From the NCBI GenBank assembly GCA_030435675.1, contig CM059621.1, positions 17,298,001 through 17,362,000 on the forward strand: a stretch of 64,000 nucleotides of DNA, read 5' to 3'. The position numbers and the translations under genes are program-made. This DNA comes from Steinernema hermaphroditum (taxonomy: Eukaryota; Nematoda; Chromadorea; Rhabditida; Steinernematidae). Numbering within the stretch: the first letter of the stretch is position 1; the number at the start of each line of letters is the position of its first letter. The notes below the pieces were generated by a model, which did no database searches, had not been told where the DNA came from, and worked only from the letters and a program-made list of their open reading frames with translations. Positions 34,501-45,160 of the stretch are shown here, in pieces.

Positions 34501-37500
34501 CGCATCCCTAACGTCGTCCGAGTTGAGCCAGTTGGCGGCAGCGGTCGATGCGAAACAGGGGTATCCTCCCTGATTGTCCGTCGAGTAGTCGTTGACGCCT
34601 CCATAGCGAAGGGCCTTCTTGTAGAGGGATGTCTTCAGAGTCGCCTGGTACCTATCGTAGTCGCGATAGACGCCGAATGTGTGATCGCTCTGCTGGTAGC
34701 AGTCCTGGTAGATGTTGTACACGTCTTGGCTGAAACGATTCTTTCGAATGGGAACACTGACTACGGCCTACATCTCCGAAAGTCCCCAGAAGTAGCGCTG
34801 GCTCTTCTCGGCGACCTTCGCGCCACAGGACCCGCTTCCGTCCTTGGGTTGCACGTTGCCGGCGCTGTCAAGGTAGACGTACTGCGTGAAGTCGCACTTG
34901 TAGAGCTCCTGGTAGGTGCTAACGTTAGGGCAGCACTTCAAGGCGAAGAAGTCCCAGTCGCTGAAAGAAACGTTTGTAAATCAGAAGGTCCTCCGCAGTC
35001 CTCGGAGACAGTAGATGGTTGCCTTTGTTCCATGGTAAAAACTCACTCTTTTCCATAGATGCCATGGTAGTAGAGTAGGGAAATGGCCGAATTCAGCTGC
35101 TGTACGGCGCTCAGTTCTCCATTTCCGACGGCCATACCAACAAGATTGAGTCCAGGGGCCTGGTGGGCCTGGATTTTATCCACAAGAAGGGAGGTGAGTG
35201 TGGGAACGTATACGCCACCGTATGACTCGCCAGCCACGTAGAAAGGCCGATTACGGTACTCGGGATAGACAGAGAGGAAGTCCATGATAGCCAAGAAGTT
35301 GTCATTGGCCGTCTTTGCGTCGTCGTAGCTGTCATCCGGGTTGGTGGATCTGTCCTGGTAGGAGAAGCCGACGTTGCGCGGGCCTTCGAGGAAGAGGACG
35401 TTGGCGCCCTTGTTCCACGAGTAGACGTTCTCGAAGAGGGTCGTGTTGTCCTGGTTGACATGGAAGGGCCCCAATTCGGTGAGGAATCCTCCTAGCGATG
35501 AGCAGCCCGGGCCTCCATTCAGCCAGAGGACAAGAGGATCGGTGGCGGGATTGGTCTGCGACTCGACGAGCCAGTAGTGGAGGAAGTTGCCCTTGGACGC
35601 CTGGAGGTAACCGGAATATTGCTTGTTTTGGGTGAGATCCAACTGGAAGGACAGACCGGGGAGGTTGGTGATCTGATCGGCCTCTTTTCGCGACACTGGA
35701 AATAAACGTGATTTCTGGGAATGTACGGTAGTGCCTACATGGTGGGGGAACCCAAGGTGCGTATTGGGTGAGGACGGGCTTAGGGTCTGTGGAGACGGGA
35801 GTGAACGAGCTGTAGTTGCCGGTGTTTTGGATGAAGTTGGAGATCATCTGGAGGGCGGGGCCCGGACGGTTCATGGGGACGAAGTGGCCGGCTCCCTGCA
35901 AGGTGGAACATGGTAAATGGACAGATCTCTCTCGACAAGAAGGAGCCTCAAAAGTTCATGAGACGAACTCCGAGAACTGGTTCATTTTCAGCTCCGGAAA
36001 GCTGTGATGATTCATCACCCCTTTGCAGACTCGAAGACCTTTGTGTATAAGCCCCTTGCGAAGGACCCAAACTCGACTATTGCCGAGTTCAATGGAATGT
36101 TTACCTTAACCGTGAGCAGATCGATAGTGTTTCCATTGTAGGTGAACAGCTTCTGGGTTCCGGCAGGAGTGTGCGCCCTCCCGAGGGTCTGCGTGTAGAA
36201 CCACGGCTGATATTCGAGCGCTACGCTGAAGTTGTACTTGTCGGCCATGGCCTCGACGAACCACTGGTCGGCCAAGAAGTCGCAGGCCATGTCGGCGTCG
36301 CCGTTGTAGATCAAGATTCGGAGGTTATAGCCTTAATTTGCTTTGCTGGTGAAGGGGTCTGGGGGTTACGGTACCTGAATTGAAGATAGCGTCGAAGACT
36401 GGAGCGGTGTCGTGGTACTGCTGCACGTAGATTCCGTCGCCGATGGTGTCACTGAACCGGGAGACTAGGGAGTTGACTTATTTCCATTGAACCTACTTGC
36501 ATCCGCTGAAGGCCGGCGCCTCTGGAGGAATGTGAAGAAGCTCGCGGATCTCAGGCCGGTTAAGATAGCGGTTACGGTACTCACTCGCCCAGCAGGGGAA
36601 CCCCATCAGTTGATCCGTGGATTTTGTGTTGATTTTGGCCTGAATAAGCTTGTTATAAGCAGTTACGACTCTGTTCCTACCCCCTGATCGACGAAGTTAT
36701 GTCTTCCGTCGTTGATCGGCGACTTGGCGGTGGCGTCTTGGCTCGTCGACTTCGAGAAGGAGATGCCCGAGGGGATGATGGTCGACGTCGTCGCCGTGTC
36801 GACATAGCAGTCCTGGTACGTGTTGTAGACATCGTCCTCGGACTTCCAGATCTTGTTGAAGCCGTAGTCGACCGCTAGCTTCGAGCACTGGGTGTTGTTG
36901 CCCTTGTAGTGGGGCTTGCCCTGATCGTCCCATGAGACAAACTGGTTCAGGTCGCATTTCTGGGGAGCGACTTTGCTGTCGCCGGCGCAGCACATCTTCA
37001 CCTTTTCGTACTGACTGAAAAGAATGTTATGATTAACAATTAGTGTATCTTAGGATAGTGAGTAGCTGTGACTCTTTTTATCAAGAATTCACATCGCACC
37101 CAAATTAGTACCCTCTAGAAAAGAGGCATACCACCATTTATCCCAAATTTCAGAATACGTTTTTCTTCTTTGTCATGTCCATCTACAACCATACTTACAT
37201 CTTGTCGATGATACCTCGGGCGTAAACAAGGTCAACTCCAGCGTTGATCGAGTTGTACAGACTCAGTTCTCCGTTGCCGATGGCCATTCCCTTGAAGTTC
37301 AGGGTGATCTTCTTGGCCTGAAAATGTTGATGTTTTGTTAGGTCTTAATTTTGGGTGTAATTCCGAATTCTCTACTGGGGGCCCTCGAATCACTCGAAAT
37401 GGTGACGTTCTAGGTCACCTTCCACAACAATTAGGGTCACAAGAACCGAGTAGTATTATGCGATAAAGGCAGACCCGCCGGCGAATCTAGAATCTCGCCA

Positions 37501-40004
37501 AGTGATGGCTAATCGTTCTTCTCTCTAGCCCTTTCCTGATCCCATGTTCACGTTAGAAACTTGTAGATGGTACCTGAATTCTAGTGATCAGCTCCTTGGC
37601 CAATGTAGGAATGTAGACGCCGGCGTAAGACTCTCCGGTTATGTAGAAGTCGCGCGTCTTGTACTCAGGGAATCGCTCCAGGAACTGCGCAAGCGCGTCG
37701 GCGTTGTCCGTGGCGGTCTTGTCATCGGTGTAGACGTCGTCCGGTCCCTCGCTGGCGGGGCGATACGAGAAGCCGACGTTGTGAGGAGACTCGAGGAAGA
37801 GAACGTTGGCGATCTGAAGGCGATCTCTCCTGTGTGAGGATCATGGATTGTGAGAGGGGACCTTGTTCCAGGAGTAGACGTTCTCGAAGAGGGTGGCGTT
37901 GTCGGGGTTCGCGTGGAAGGGGCCGATCTCATTAAAGAGCGAGATGAGCGACGAACAGCCAGGACCGCCATTCAGCCAAAGGACGAAAGGGTCTTTTGAT
38001 GGATCGCCTTGAGACTCGGTGAACCTAGAAGGAGAGATGGCTTGAAGATTTTCAATAGAGAGAGAGAGAATTTCGGAAAGACTCTCTGGTAACAGATGGG
38101 AATTGAGCCTAGCTAGGCTCATCCTATGATCATTGCCTGTCGTTTTCTTGACCCCGGTTCGAATCCCCGCTGAGCTCTGGTCAATATTGAACACTCGATC
38201 GTACTTGAACGAGAACATCCACTTCTGAGCACTGGTTTATATACTCATTAACGCCTATCCGTTAGTGCTGCTTCAGATCAACCAGGGATTCGTCTTCCGA
38301 ATGATCTGTCGTGGTTCGCAAAACGAGACAGAAATATCTATTTTGACGCATGCGACCGGTCCTTTCTTGGCTTTGTTCCCAGACTTACCGACAGCCAGTA
38401 AAATTCTAAAGTAATAATCAAGTCAACTAGAACTACTTTTGCAGATAGTTGCATCGAAATCAACATGGTCAACAACTGTTCGTAAGAGTCCCTATTATAA
38501 TGGAAAAAAAACTTTTCCTTTTTCCTACTTTTCCAATTTCCTTTGTCACATTTCATTTGGACTCTTTGGCAATCTTTCGGTGCCATCTGCAGACACAATT
38601 CATATGTCCACACAAGGAGGAACTTCCATTTCTACTATGTACACAAGCGTGGGATAGCTAGTAGGAAAAGCGTCCTTATCAGTAGATTCCTGACGTACGA
38701 ACTGTGCAAACACAACGCTACTTCCAAGATAGCGAAGAGGCGCTAATTGAATGCAGAGTGATCATGCTCTATTAGCAAAGCCGATCCTTATCGGTAATGC
38801 ACTGTCACCTGATACTATGGGAAGGTAGAGGAAATGCACAAAAACAAGGATTAAAAGGTTAAAAATTATGTCTTTTTATACATTTTCGTAAACATAAAAG
38901 CAGGCCCACACTACATTGCTCTGGACAGCCACTTTCCATGTCCAGAGATCAGCGTAGATTGAGGTTACAGAACGTCACTTCACTATCAGATCCATAGGCA
39001 CTTCCTACAGAGCTGGGGTCACTGATAAAATGACGTTTTATTACTCAACACCCAAGTATTCGATGATTGTATATTTATGGCTATTGCACCATCCAAATGG
39101 AATGCACGACTGAAGTCTTCAAGAAGCTACACTGTAGTGATTGTGTTTCTTTTATTCAGAAACTGGAACTTGTGTATTCAGAGCTATGTACATATAGGAG
39201 GCGAAACTGGAGACATCATCGAAAGATTGCCAAAAGGAAGGACTGAAATGTGTCATAGACAATTTAGAAGGGCGCCACAGTACAGGGTGGAGTCTAAGAA
39301 GGAATCTAGGAAGTCATTTCCGAGGGCAAAAACGTGAGACCGGTCGGAAAAATAGGGAAGCCGACCAGTCTCCCTGTTGGTTTCTCTTGGAAATAACATT
39401 CCAAACTTCTGTCAGGGTGGCCAAAGAGAGGGCATATAAACAGAAGTCTAGCAGACCTTTGGTAAGCCATTCAGACCAGTAAAACCGGTCGGGTTTTCTC
39501 GTTTTTCGCTTCTCTTTTTCGTATTTCGGTATTTCGACCGGTCACGAAATTTAAAAAATGAGAAATCAACAAATCAACAAAACGATCAACTGTGGTGGTC
39601 CCAGAATCTCAGTGGAACTGTGATGATCTGAATACGGAGAGAATTCCCTAATCGTCTAAAAAGTCACGCCCGGAGCCCTGCTCCAAGTACGATTTTTACT
39701 ACGGATAATAATTCCATTGGGAACAGAAGACAGGTAAATACTTATCAGACTTCGGCTACCTTTTTCCCCTTCTACAGTTATACCCATCAGGCTCCTCGGG
39801 AGGCACTCACCAGTAGTGGAACTGATTCTTGGATCCTGTCTGCAGATACCCGGAGTACTGCTTGAAGTTGAGGTTGAAGGTTAGTCCGGGTAGAGTCCCG
39901 ATGAGATCATCGTCCTTAGGCGAGGCCTCCGTCAGTAGGACGGCCGCAGCCAGAAGCAGCGCTAAGCTCCTTAGCGGAGCCCAGAAACCGCCGCGACCGT
40001 TCAT
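28562..40004 (-). CDS. Four-domain serine carboxypeptidase (S10), gene 3
   Basis: Twenty-five exons, first 40004-39811 and last 28762-28562, stay in frame for 2,233 residues; the larger ones include 35695-35047, 34379-33950, 33904-33506, 30881-30371 and 29591-28805. A signal peptide ([15 protein letters not shown]) is followed by four S10 domains. Nucleophiles lie in GESYAG, GESYGG, GESYGG and GESYAG. Acid motifs are [30 protein letters not shown] and [10 protein letters not shown], and all four histidine motifs are intact. Domain 3 has LQGGPGCSS and domain 4 LTGGSGCSS, so the Asn that binds the substrate carboxylate is replaced. A Thr-rich stalk and tail ([12 protein letters not shown]) follow, with an intron before the stalk as in genes 1 and 2. 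Long introns (39810-38025, 33505-32889, 32481-32001) hold no gene I can see. Confidence 0.93.
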
Positions 40005-40803
40005 CGTCGAGTACGGGCAACGGAGTGGCGCTGATAAGCCGCCTCGGGCCGAAATTCGCCCTATCGATCGTCTGTCGCCGACTAATTAGATACTTTGTGG
40101 AGACAGTGTGTGTACACACATAAAACCGTCGGAGAAGGTGCGCAGTTTTGATAATGGGCAGGGTGCAGAGGGAACTTTTCGGTCTATTTGAGCGCTTTCT
40201 TGTGCCCAACGCTATCAGATAATCCGGCAAAGATGCTACCGACGGCGTTTCAGCAGAGAAGTGATAAGGCTGGATTTTTAGAATGTTTTCAGTTTTCGTA
40301 GGGCGTGGCAGAACGGACATGACTTCACCGCATCAAAGAGCTGCAATTGCCGTTTACCATAAGTTCAAATTCCTGCTGCTGTGCTCGAGAATCGGCAATT
40401 GGAAGATGACAGGATTGCTTCCACTTGCCTAGCTACAACATGGATACACTGGAACGTTGTCCACATTCGCCTAGCTTGTTCAGTTTTCCGTCGTTTTCAA
40501 ATTCTGGAGGCACATATATATCGAGCATCAACAGCGTTTTTCAGAAGTAGAGGTCAATGAATAGTACAAGCATTCCGGACTCGTCTACCGATGACGAACT
40601 TATCACTGCAATCCCTAAACAAACATCATCGCTGCTGGGAGGCTCATTAGGAATCATCGGTGATCTCTGAAAGTTCAGTGTAGCAAACGTGGGGCTGCGA
40701 AAGAGAGTGACAACTCGCTGGAAACCCAATCAAGGAACAACAAGGCCTTCACCAGAAGAGACGTGTACATTTCATACAATATCTAAACTGCTAGCTTTAT
40801 TTT
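40005..40803. promoter_or_regulatory. Upstream region of S10 gene 3 with GATA sites
   Basis: TGATAAG sites at 40032-40038 and 40262-40268 lie 29 and about 260 bases upstream of the start codon, as upstream of gene 2. This suggests a shared gut programme. No coding region is seen between here and the end of the Sec7 gene at 40804. Confidence 0.45.
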
Positions 40804-41905
40804 TCAGCGAATCTTGATGAACCCTGACAAACTATTATACAGAACTTTAGCTACACTTCCGGCTAGCAATTTACGCAGTTTACGTTGCTTCCAAAGCCGT
40901 CCTTCAAGATCGGGATTCAAGAAAGCGTCGTTACCGTCATCGACGGGGATTTTAAATGGTTCCGCGCGGATACTTTCATACAGACTCTAAACAGGCAACA
41001 ATAACAATGAATCATAAAACAATGTACCTGCAGTAACTCTTTTGGAAGGTCTGCACCTTGATTTATCCCACGATTCATCGACACAAAGCTGTCCAATGTT
41101 GGCTTGTCGCGTACACTAGGATTATGTAATAAAGTGTTGAGCATTATAACGGCAAAACTCAGAATGTAACCGGTATCTTCAAATAACATATACATGTACA
41201 TGGCAAATTTAGCATCCTCACTAACCTGGATGACTAAAAACACCAGGATTTAATTTACAGTATCGGTTTGCAAACATCTCCATCATGCGGTCAATTTTCT
41301 GCGATTCACCGGGCAGCCGAAAACTGCACAGAAATTGTCGAAGCGCTCGTACAAGAATTATGCCAGTAAAATCATGAATGTTCACAAACTTTTCCAGAAC
41401 CTGGTAATATGTCAATTGAGCCTTTTTATGGGGAAGCAACAGCACATTACCTCAAGATGAAATTCGTCTTTTTCACCTAAATAGTCTCCAACTGCGGACT
41501 TGCTCAAGCCTTCTCCCTTGTAGAGAAATTCGGCAACTGCTTGTGGAGAACGTTGAATTAGTCCTTGCTCCATGAGGTATTCCACTCCGCGCTTAGAGTC
41601 CATGTTAAACTTTTCACGTCCGATTAGCATCTGTTCCGCTTTCGCATTTGCCCTAGACCGAAACGTAATCAACATAAAATTTCTGGTGCTCCTGAACTTA
41701 CTCATCCTCAATTGATTCGAGAGCTTCTATCTGAGCGCTCACATTTTCCATCTCAGCACGTATCTGCTGAAACACAAAAGAACCCAGCACTGATAAAACT
41801 GCGCTCCATACATACCTGAATATCCTCAAGCAAATGAGCTTTTCGTTTCCGGATTATTTCCAGTGACTGAACTTCATCGGGACTATGATCGTTGAAGGAA
41901 GCCAT
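40804..41905 (-). CDS. Sec7-domain ARF guanine-nucleotide exchange factor, cytohesin-like, no PH domain
   Basis: Exons 41905-41816, 41766-41702, 41652-41451, 41400-41226, 41176-41028 and 40986-40804 join in phase to 287 residues. A short coiled coil (residues 10-55) precedes a Sec7 domain of the cytohesin/GRP-1 type: [20 protein letters not shown], the catalytic glutamic finger in [15 protein letters not shown], and [19 protein letters not shown]. These proteins load GTP on ARF at membranes. The usual LYESI-EPFKIP-DDGND-NP linker is present, but where a PH domain should begin the protein turns into a short basic tail ([10 protein letters not shown]) and stops, with an AATAAA just after the stop. 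Membrane recruitment must differ from that of ordinary cytohesins. Confidence 0.85.
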
Positions 41906-42257
41906 TGTTGAGAAGCCAACCTTCTGACGTCTGAAACAAAACTAATTACGGAACGGATCATATGCATTACAACTACAAGTAGATATAAAGAATAGACAAT
42001 GGCGTGGCGACAATGATGTCTCAAACAAGAGCGCCTCGAAGAACAGCGCCTCAAAAAGATTGCCGCAAGAAGCGCCTCGAAAAGTGCCAAAAAAGTTTAT
42101 CGGAATAATGTGCAGATCACAGCACTACCGTTGGAACATTCGAGAAGGTTTGATGCGTGGTGGCAGTAATGCGTGGTCCACCGACGGTTAAATACACCAA
42201 CAAGGGTTAACGATTTATTCCCAATCTGAAAATAGCAAAATTCGTAAAGGTGAAAAT

Positions 42258-43800
42258 TCAGTCGTCGAGATCCAGGCGCACTATTCGTCCCTCGACGCCT
42301 ACGGCAACCAGCGCTTTTCCGTTGTGCGAGAAGGCGACCTGGACGATCTGCCAGATATGCTTCTTTCCGTTTCCGTACCAAGCGAAGATTTCAAAATCGC
42401 TAAAATTGTGACTTTCATCTAAGAGCGCCCGTCAGAGTCAGGGCTTACCAGTTGTCCTTGGGCAGTCCTTTCGTGAGATCCCAGAAGCGGATCATTCCTC
42501 TCTGCGATGCGCAAACAAGGTACTGTAACACAAAGCAATCAAGGTTCTAAGGCGCAGGGTCATCACGGCACCTTTCTGTCAACGTCGATGTCGAATCGAT
42601 TAAACCACACGTCCAAATGTGGCATGTCCAGAAAGGCGATGTGCGTGACGAGCGTCTCCTTCACGTGGCTGTCCTTGAGGCCCCGCCCGGCGATTCCGTC
42701 TTCGAGCGTTCCAAACTTCCATATGACGATCTGGTTCTCTGGCGCTTTCGAGATGACGAACTTGCCGAAGAGGCGCACGCAGTCGACGTAGTTGCCGTGG
42801 ACGTCACGCGTCTCGGCCACCGGGAAGTGCAGCTCAACTGGCGGCAGTCTTGGCTTCACAGGGTCCAACGAGTCGGCGACGAGTTGCGGGACTTCAGTGC
42901 CTTCGCCGATATTCCAGAGCTTCACGCTGTGATCCATGCTGCCGGTGATGAGGTAGTCGCAGTCGTCGTCGAAATCCTGCAACGGCAAGTCAATAGAGTA
43001 CGGCGAAGATCACTTACAAAGGAGATCACTTCGCTGACGTGTCCGTCCACGCCGCCTATGATGGCCAAACACTGGCTGAAGCGCGTGCTCCACAGCCGCA
43101 CCGAGTGGTCGGAAGAGGACGACGCGAAGATCGTCGTCTCCGTGGGTGAAGTGCGTATCTCAAGGACGCCGTCCGTGTGCCCAACGAACGTCTAAACACA
43201 TCTTCACTGTCCGTGCCTATTCGGACAGCCTCACCTGCCAGATCTGTCCGTTTCCGCCGTCTACACAGCGCATGTGACCCGTGGAGCCGCCGATGACGCA
43301 CGCATAACGGTCGCCGTCGCACACCCAGGTGACCGCGCAAAGATCGGCCTAAACAAGCTCCGTAAACACGAGTGTTGTGACCATGTGCCTGCCTTCGTGT
43401 CCGAATCCCTATACTGCACCAGAGGGTAGAAGCATCCACGGCCCTTCTTCGCCTTGGCGTCCAGCATGTAGACGGTACACTGAAATGGCGATTCTGAACT
43501 TCACATCGATCGCAATCGGATTACCCGATTGCCGCCAACGGCGGCCAACACCGGAGGACAGTCTTCAGGCAGGTACGGATTGAAGGCGCACCCGTAGATC
43601 GTGTGTTTGTAGCTCTGCTCGATCATATCGGTGCGCGAGAAGGGTTTCCCGTCCGTGTCGCTCACGTCGCCTCTCGTGGATCTCCTGTGACGTCCGAGCC
43701 GCCGACCGCCCCGGCGACTCTTGGCGCCTCTGGAACTTGACGTCGTGACGGTCGTGTTCAGAAGGTCCTCGTCTTCGGAGGAGAGTCGCTGCACGTCCAT
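42258..43800 (-). CDS. EED: Polycomb PRC2 subunit EED/ESC (WD40 protein)
   Basis: Exons 43800-43525, 43479-43393, 43348-43235, 43191-43018, 42976-42572, 42522-42449 and 42399-42258 join in phase to 423 residues. A basic, disordered N-terminus precedes WD40 repeats, with the EED hallmarks GGVDGHVSEVISF, SMDHSVKLWNI, ETRDVHGNYVDCVR and SKAPENQIVIWKFG. EED binds EZH2 and reads H3K27me3 in PRC2; the C. elegans homologue is MES-6, needed in the germ line. The second intron uses a GC donor (AAG then GCAGGC). The start follows a CTTTGCAG acceptor. An AATAAA lies at about 42212-42217. The Sec7 gene follows 353 bases downstream on the same strand. Confidence 0.88.
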
Positions 43801-44150
43801 CCTATTGCTGCAAAGAGTAGATGATGAATGCCGACGGTTGAAAACGTTCGAGTAAAACTACGCGGCGACAACGAAGCACACAACGCCAAAGGAACAAACA
43901 GTTCGCACGAACTTGAATGGAAAGGAATGAAAGGAAACGCAAACCTTGATAATCGAACAGATGGAAGTCTCCAAAGTTCGACCTGCTCGTTTTCGAAACG
44001 TTTTCCGAAACCAGAGGCACATAACAATCCAGCCTCGAACTTCGAAAAGACGACCACAGAGAATACGATAACTGAGTGGGCCATGGCGGGAACCGCCGCA
44101 AGAGGTATCTCCGCAATTTTACAGTATATATCCCTCATATTTCGAAACGC
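43801..44150. other. Intergenic, no gene supported
   Basis: Upstream of EED and outside the palindrome. Long frames exist on both strands (for example 43828-44271 plus), but they cross the palindrome edge at 44151, overlap each other and show no family signal, so I do not call a gene. Confidence 0.4.
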
Positions 44151-44273
44151 TTACCATTCCATGCCCGAATTACGAAAATATTCAGAAGATTTCACAATAA
44201 AACATTACTTTCATCTATCCTATAAGACCCTACTTAGCGCTAAGAGGTACGAAAAAGTTCCAAGAAGCTGAAG

Positions 44274-44951
44274 ATGTGTCTCGCATCCACTCCCAAACAA
44301 TCCCCTCGAACCTTCCGACCATCAAGTCCCAAGCCCCACGAACTGAACCAACTCTACAACGGGATCATCGTCATGGCGAAGTCGATGGACACAATCTCCC
44401 TTCTCAAAGGCGCTTCCCTCCAAGAGAAGCGAGGAATCGTCCGTCTCTCCCTCGACGTTCCCCTCAACGGCGTCCTCATGGAATGGGCCACCGTGCTCCT
44501 CAAGAATGCCGTCGTCCTCGGCGACGCGCCCTTCTCCGTCCACATGTGGAAGAACGCGCTCCTCTTCATCTGGGAGACGCTGAAGAGCCTAGGCTACGGA
44601 CCGGAATCGAAGCAAGAAGCCTTCTTCAAGGCTGGCCAGAAGATCTTCCACTTCGTCGGCGCTCGGTACCTCGCCGTGGTCCAGGAGGCCAAGAGATTCC
44701 TGGCCGTCCGCCCACTCCCCTTCTTCTTCAAGGGTTTCCTCTGCTTCGCGAGTCACTACGCGAAGCACGGCGTCTGCCTCGGGATCACGCCGACGGATTA
44801 CCTGAAGAAGGCTGAGGAGCTCTTCCGACACCGTTCCTTTTAGGAGAACGGATGCCGCGTGTGGAAGAAGCACGGCTGGACCGTCTACGTGGAGACACGA
44901 CCCGACGGAACGTATATCAAGACGCTGCACCTCAAAACGTCGTGGCACTGA
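44274..44951 (+). pseudogene. Unrecognised basic protein gene, left copy, broken by a nonsense mutation
   Basis: The frame is collinear with the intact right copy (54966-54289), but codon 190 is TAG (44841-44843) where the right copy has CAG. The protein would lose its last 36 residues (from ENGCRVWKKHGWTVYVE to the end). The rest of the frame stays open to the original TGA at 44949-44951, so the mutation is recent. It could still make a 189-residue product. Confidence 0.75.
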
Positions 44952-45160
44952 TTTTCTATTTGTATTTTCAATGTATATTCCATAAATTCTGAAAAGTGAA
45001 GTGTTCTGCTCTTACACGGGATTTGGCTAGATGGGAGAGGCTGATACCCTCGAAAAGACGAAAAGACCACAGAGAATAATGAATGAGGTTATAAGAATTT
45101 ATCCAGCACGGTAATATAATAACAACGACAACCAGCAATAATAATGAGGATAGGAACATA

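Noticed and set aside
38080..38175. tRNA-like GGTTCGAATCC in an intron of gene 3
   Set aside because: The bases on either side do not pair as a T-stem and no acceptor or anticodon arm can be drawn.
43828..44271. 147-codon plus-strand frame between EED and the palindrome
   Set aside because: It crosses the palindrome edge, is not kept in the right arm and overlaps an equally long minus frame; no family signal.
44276..44815. Arg/Pro-rich second frame over the unknown gene of the left arm
   Set aside because: Overlapping frame of the main gene; highly Arg/Pro-rich as expected for a shifted GC-rich frame.
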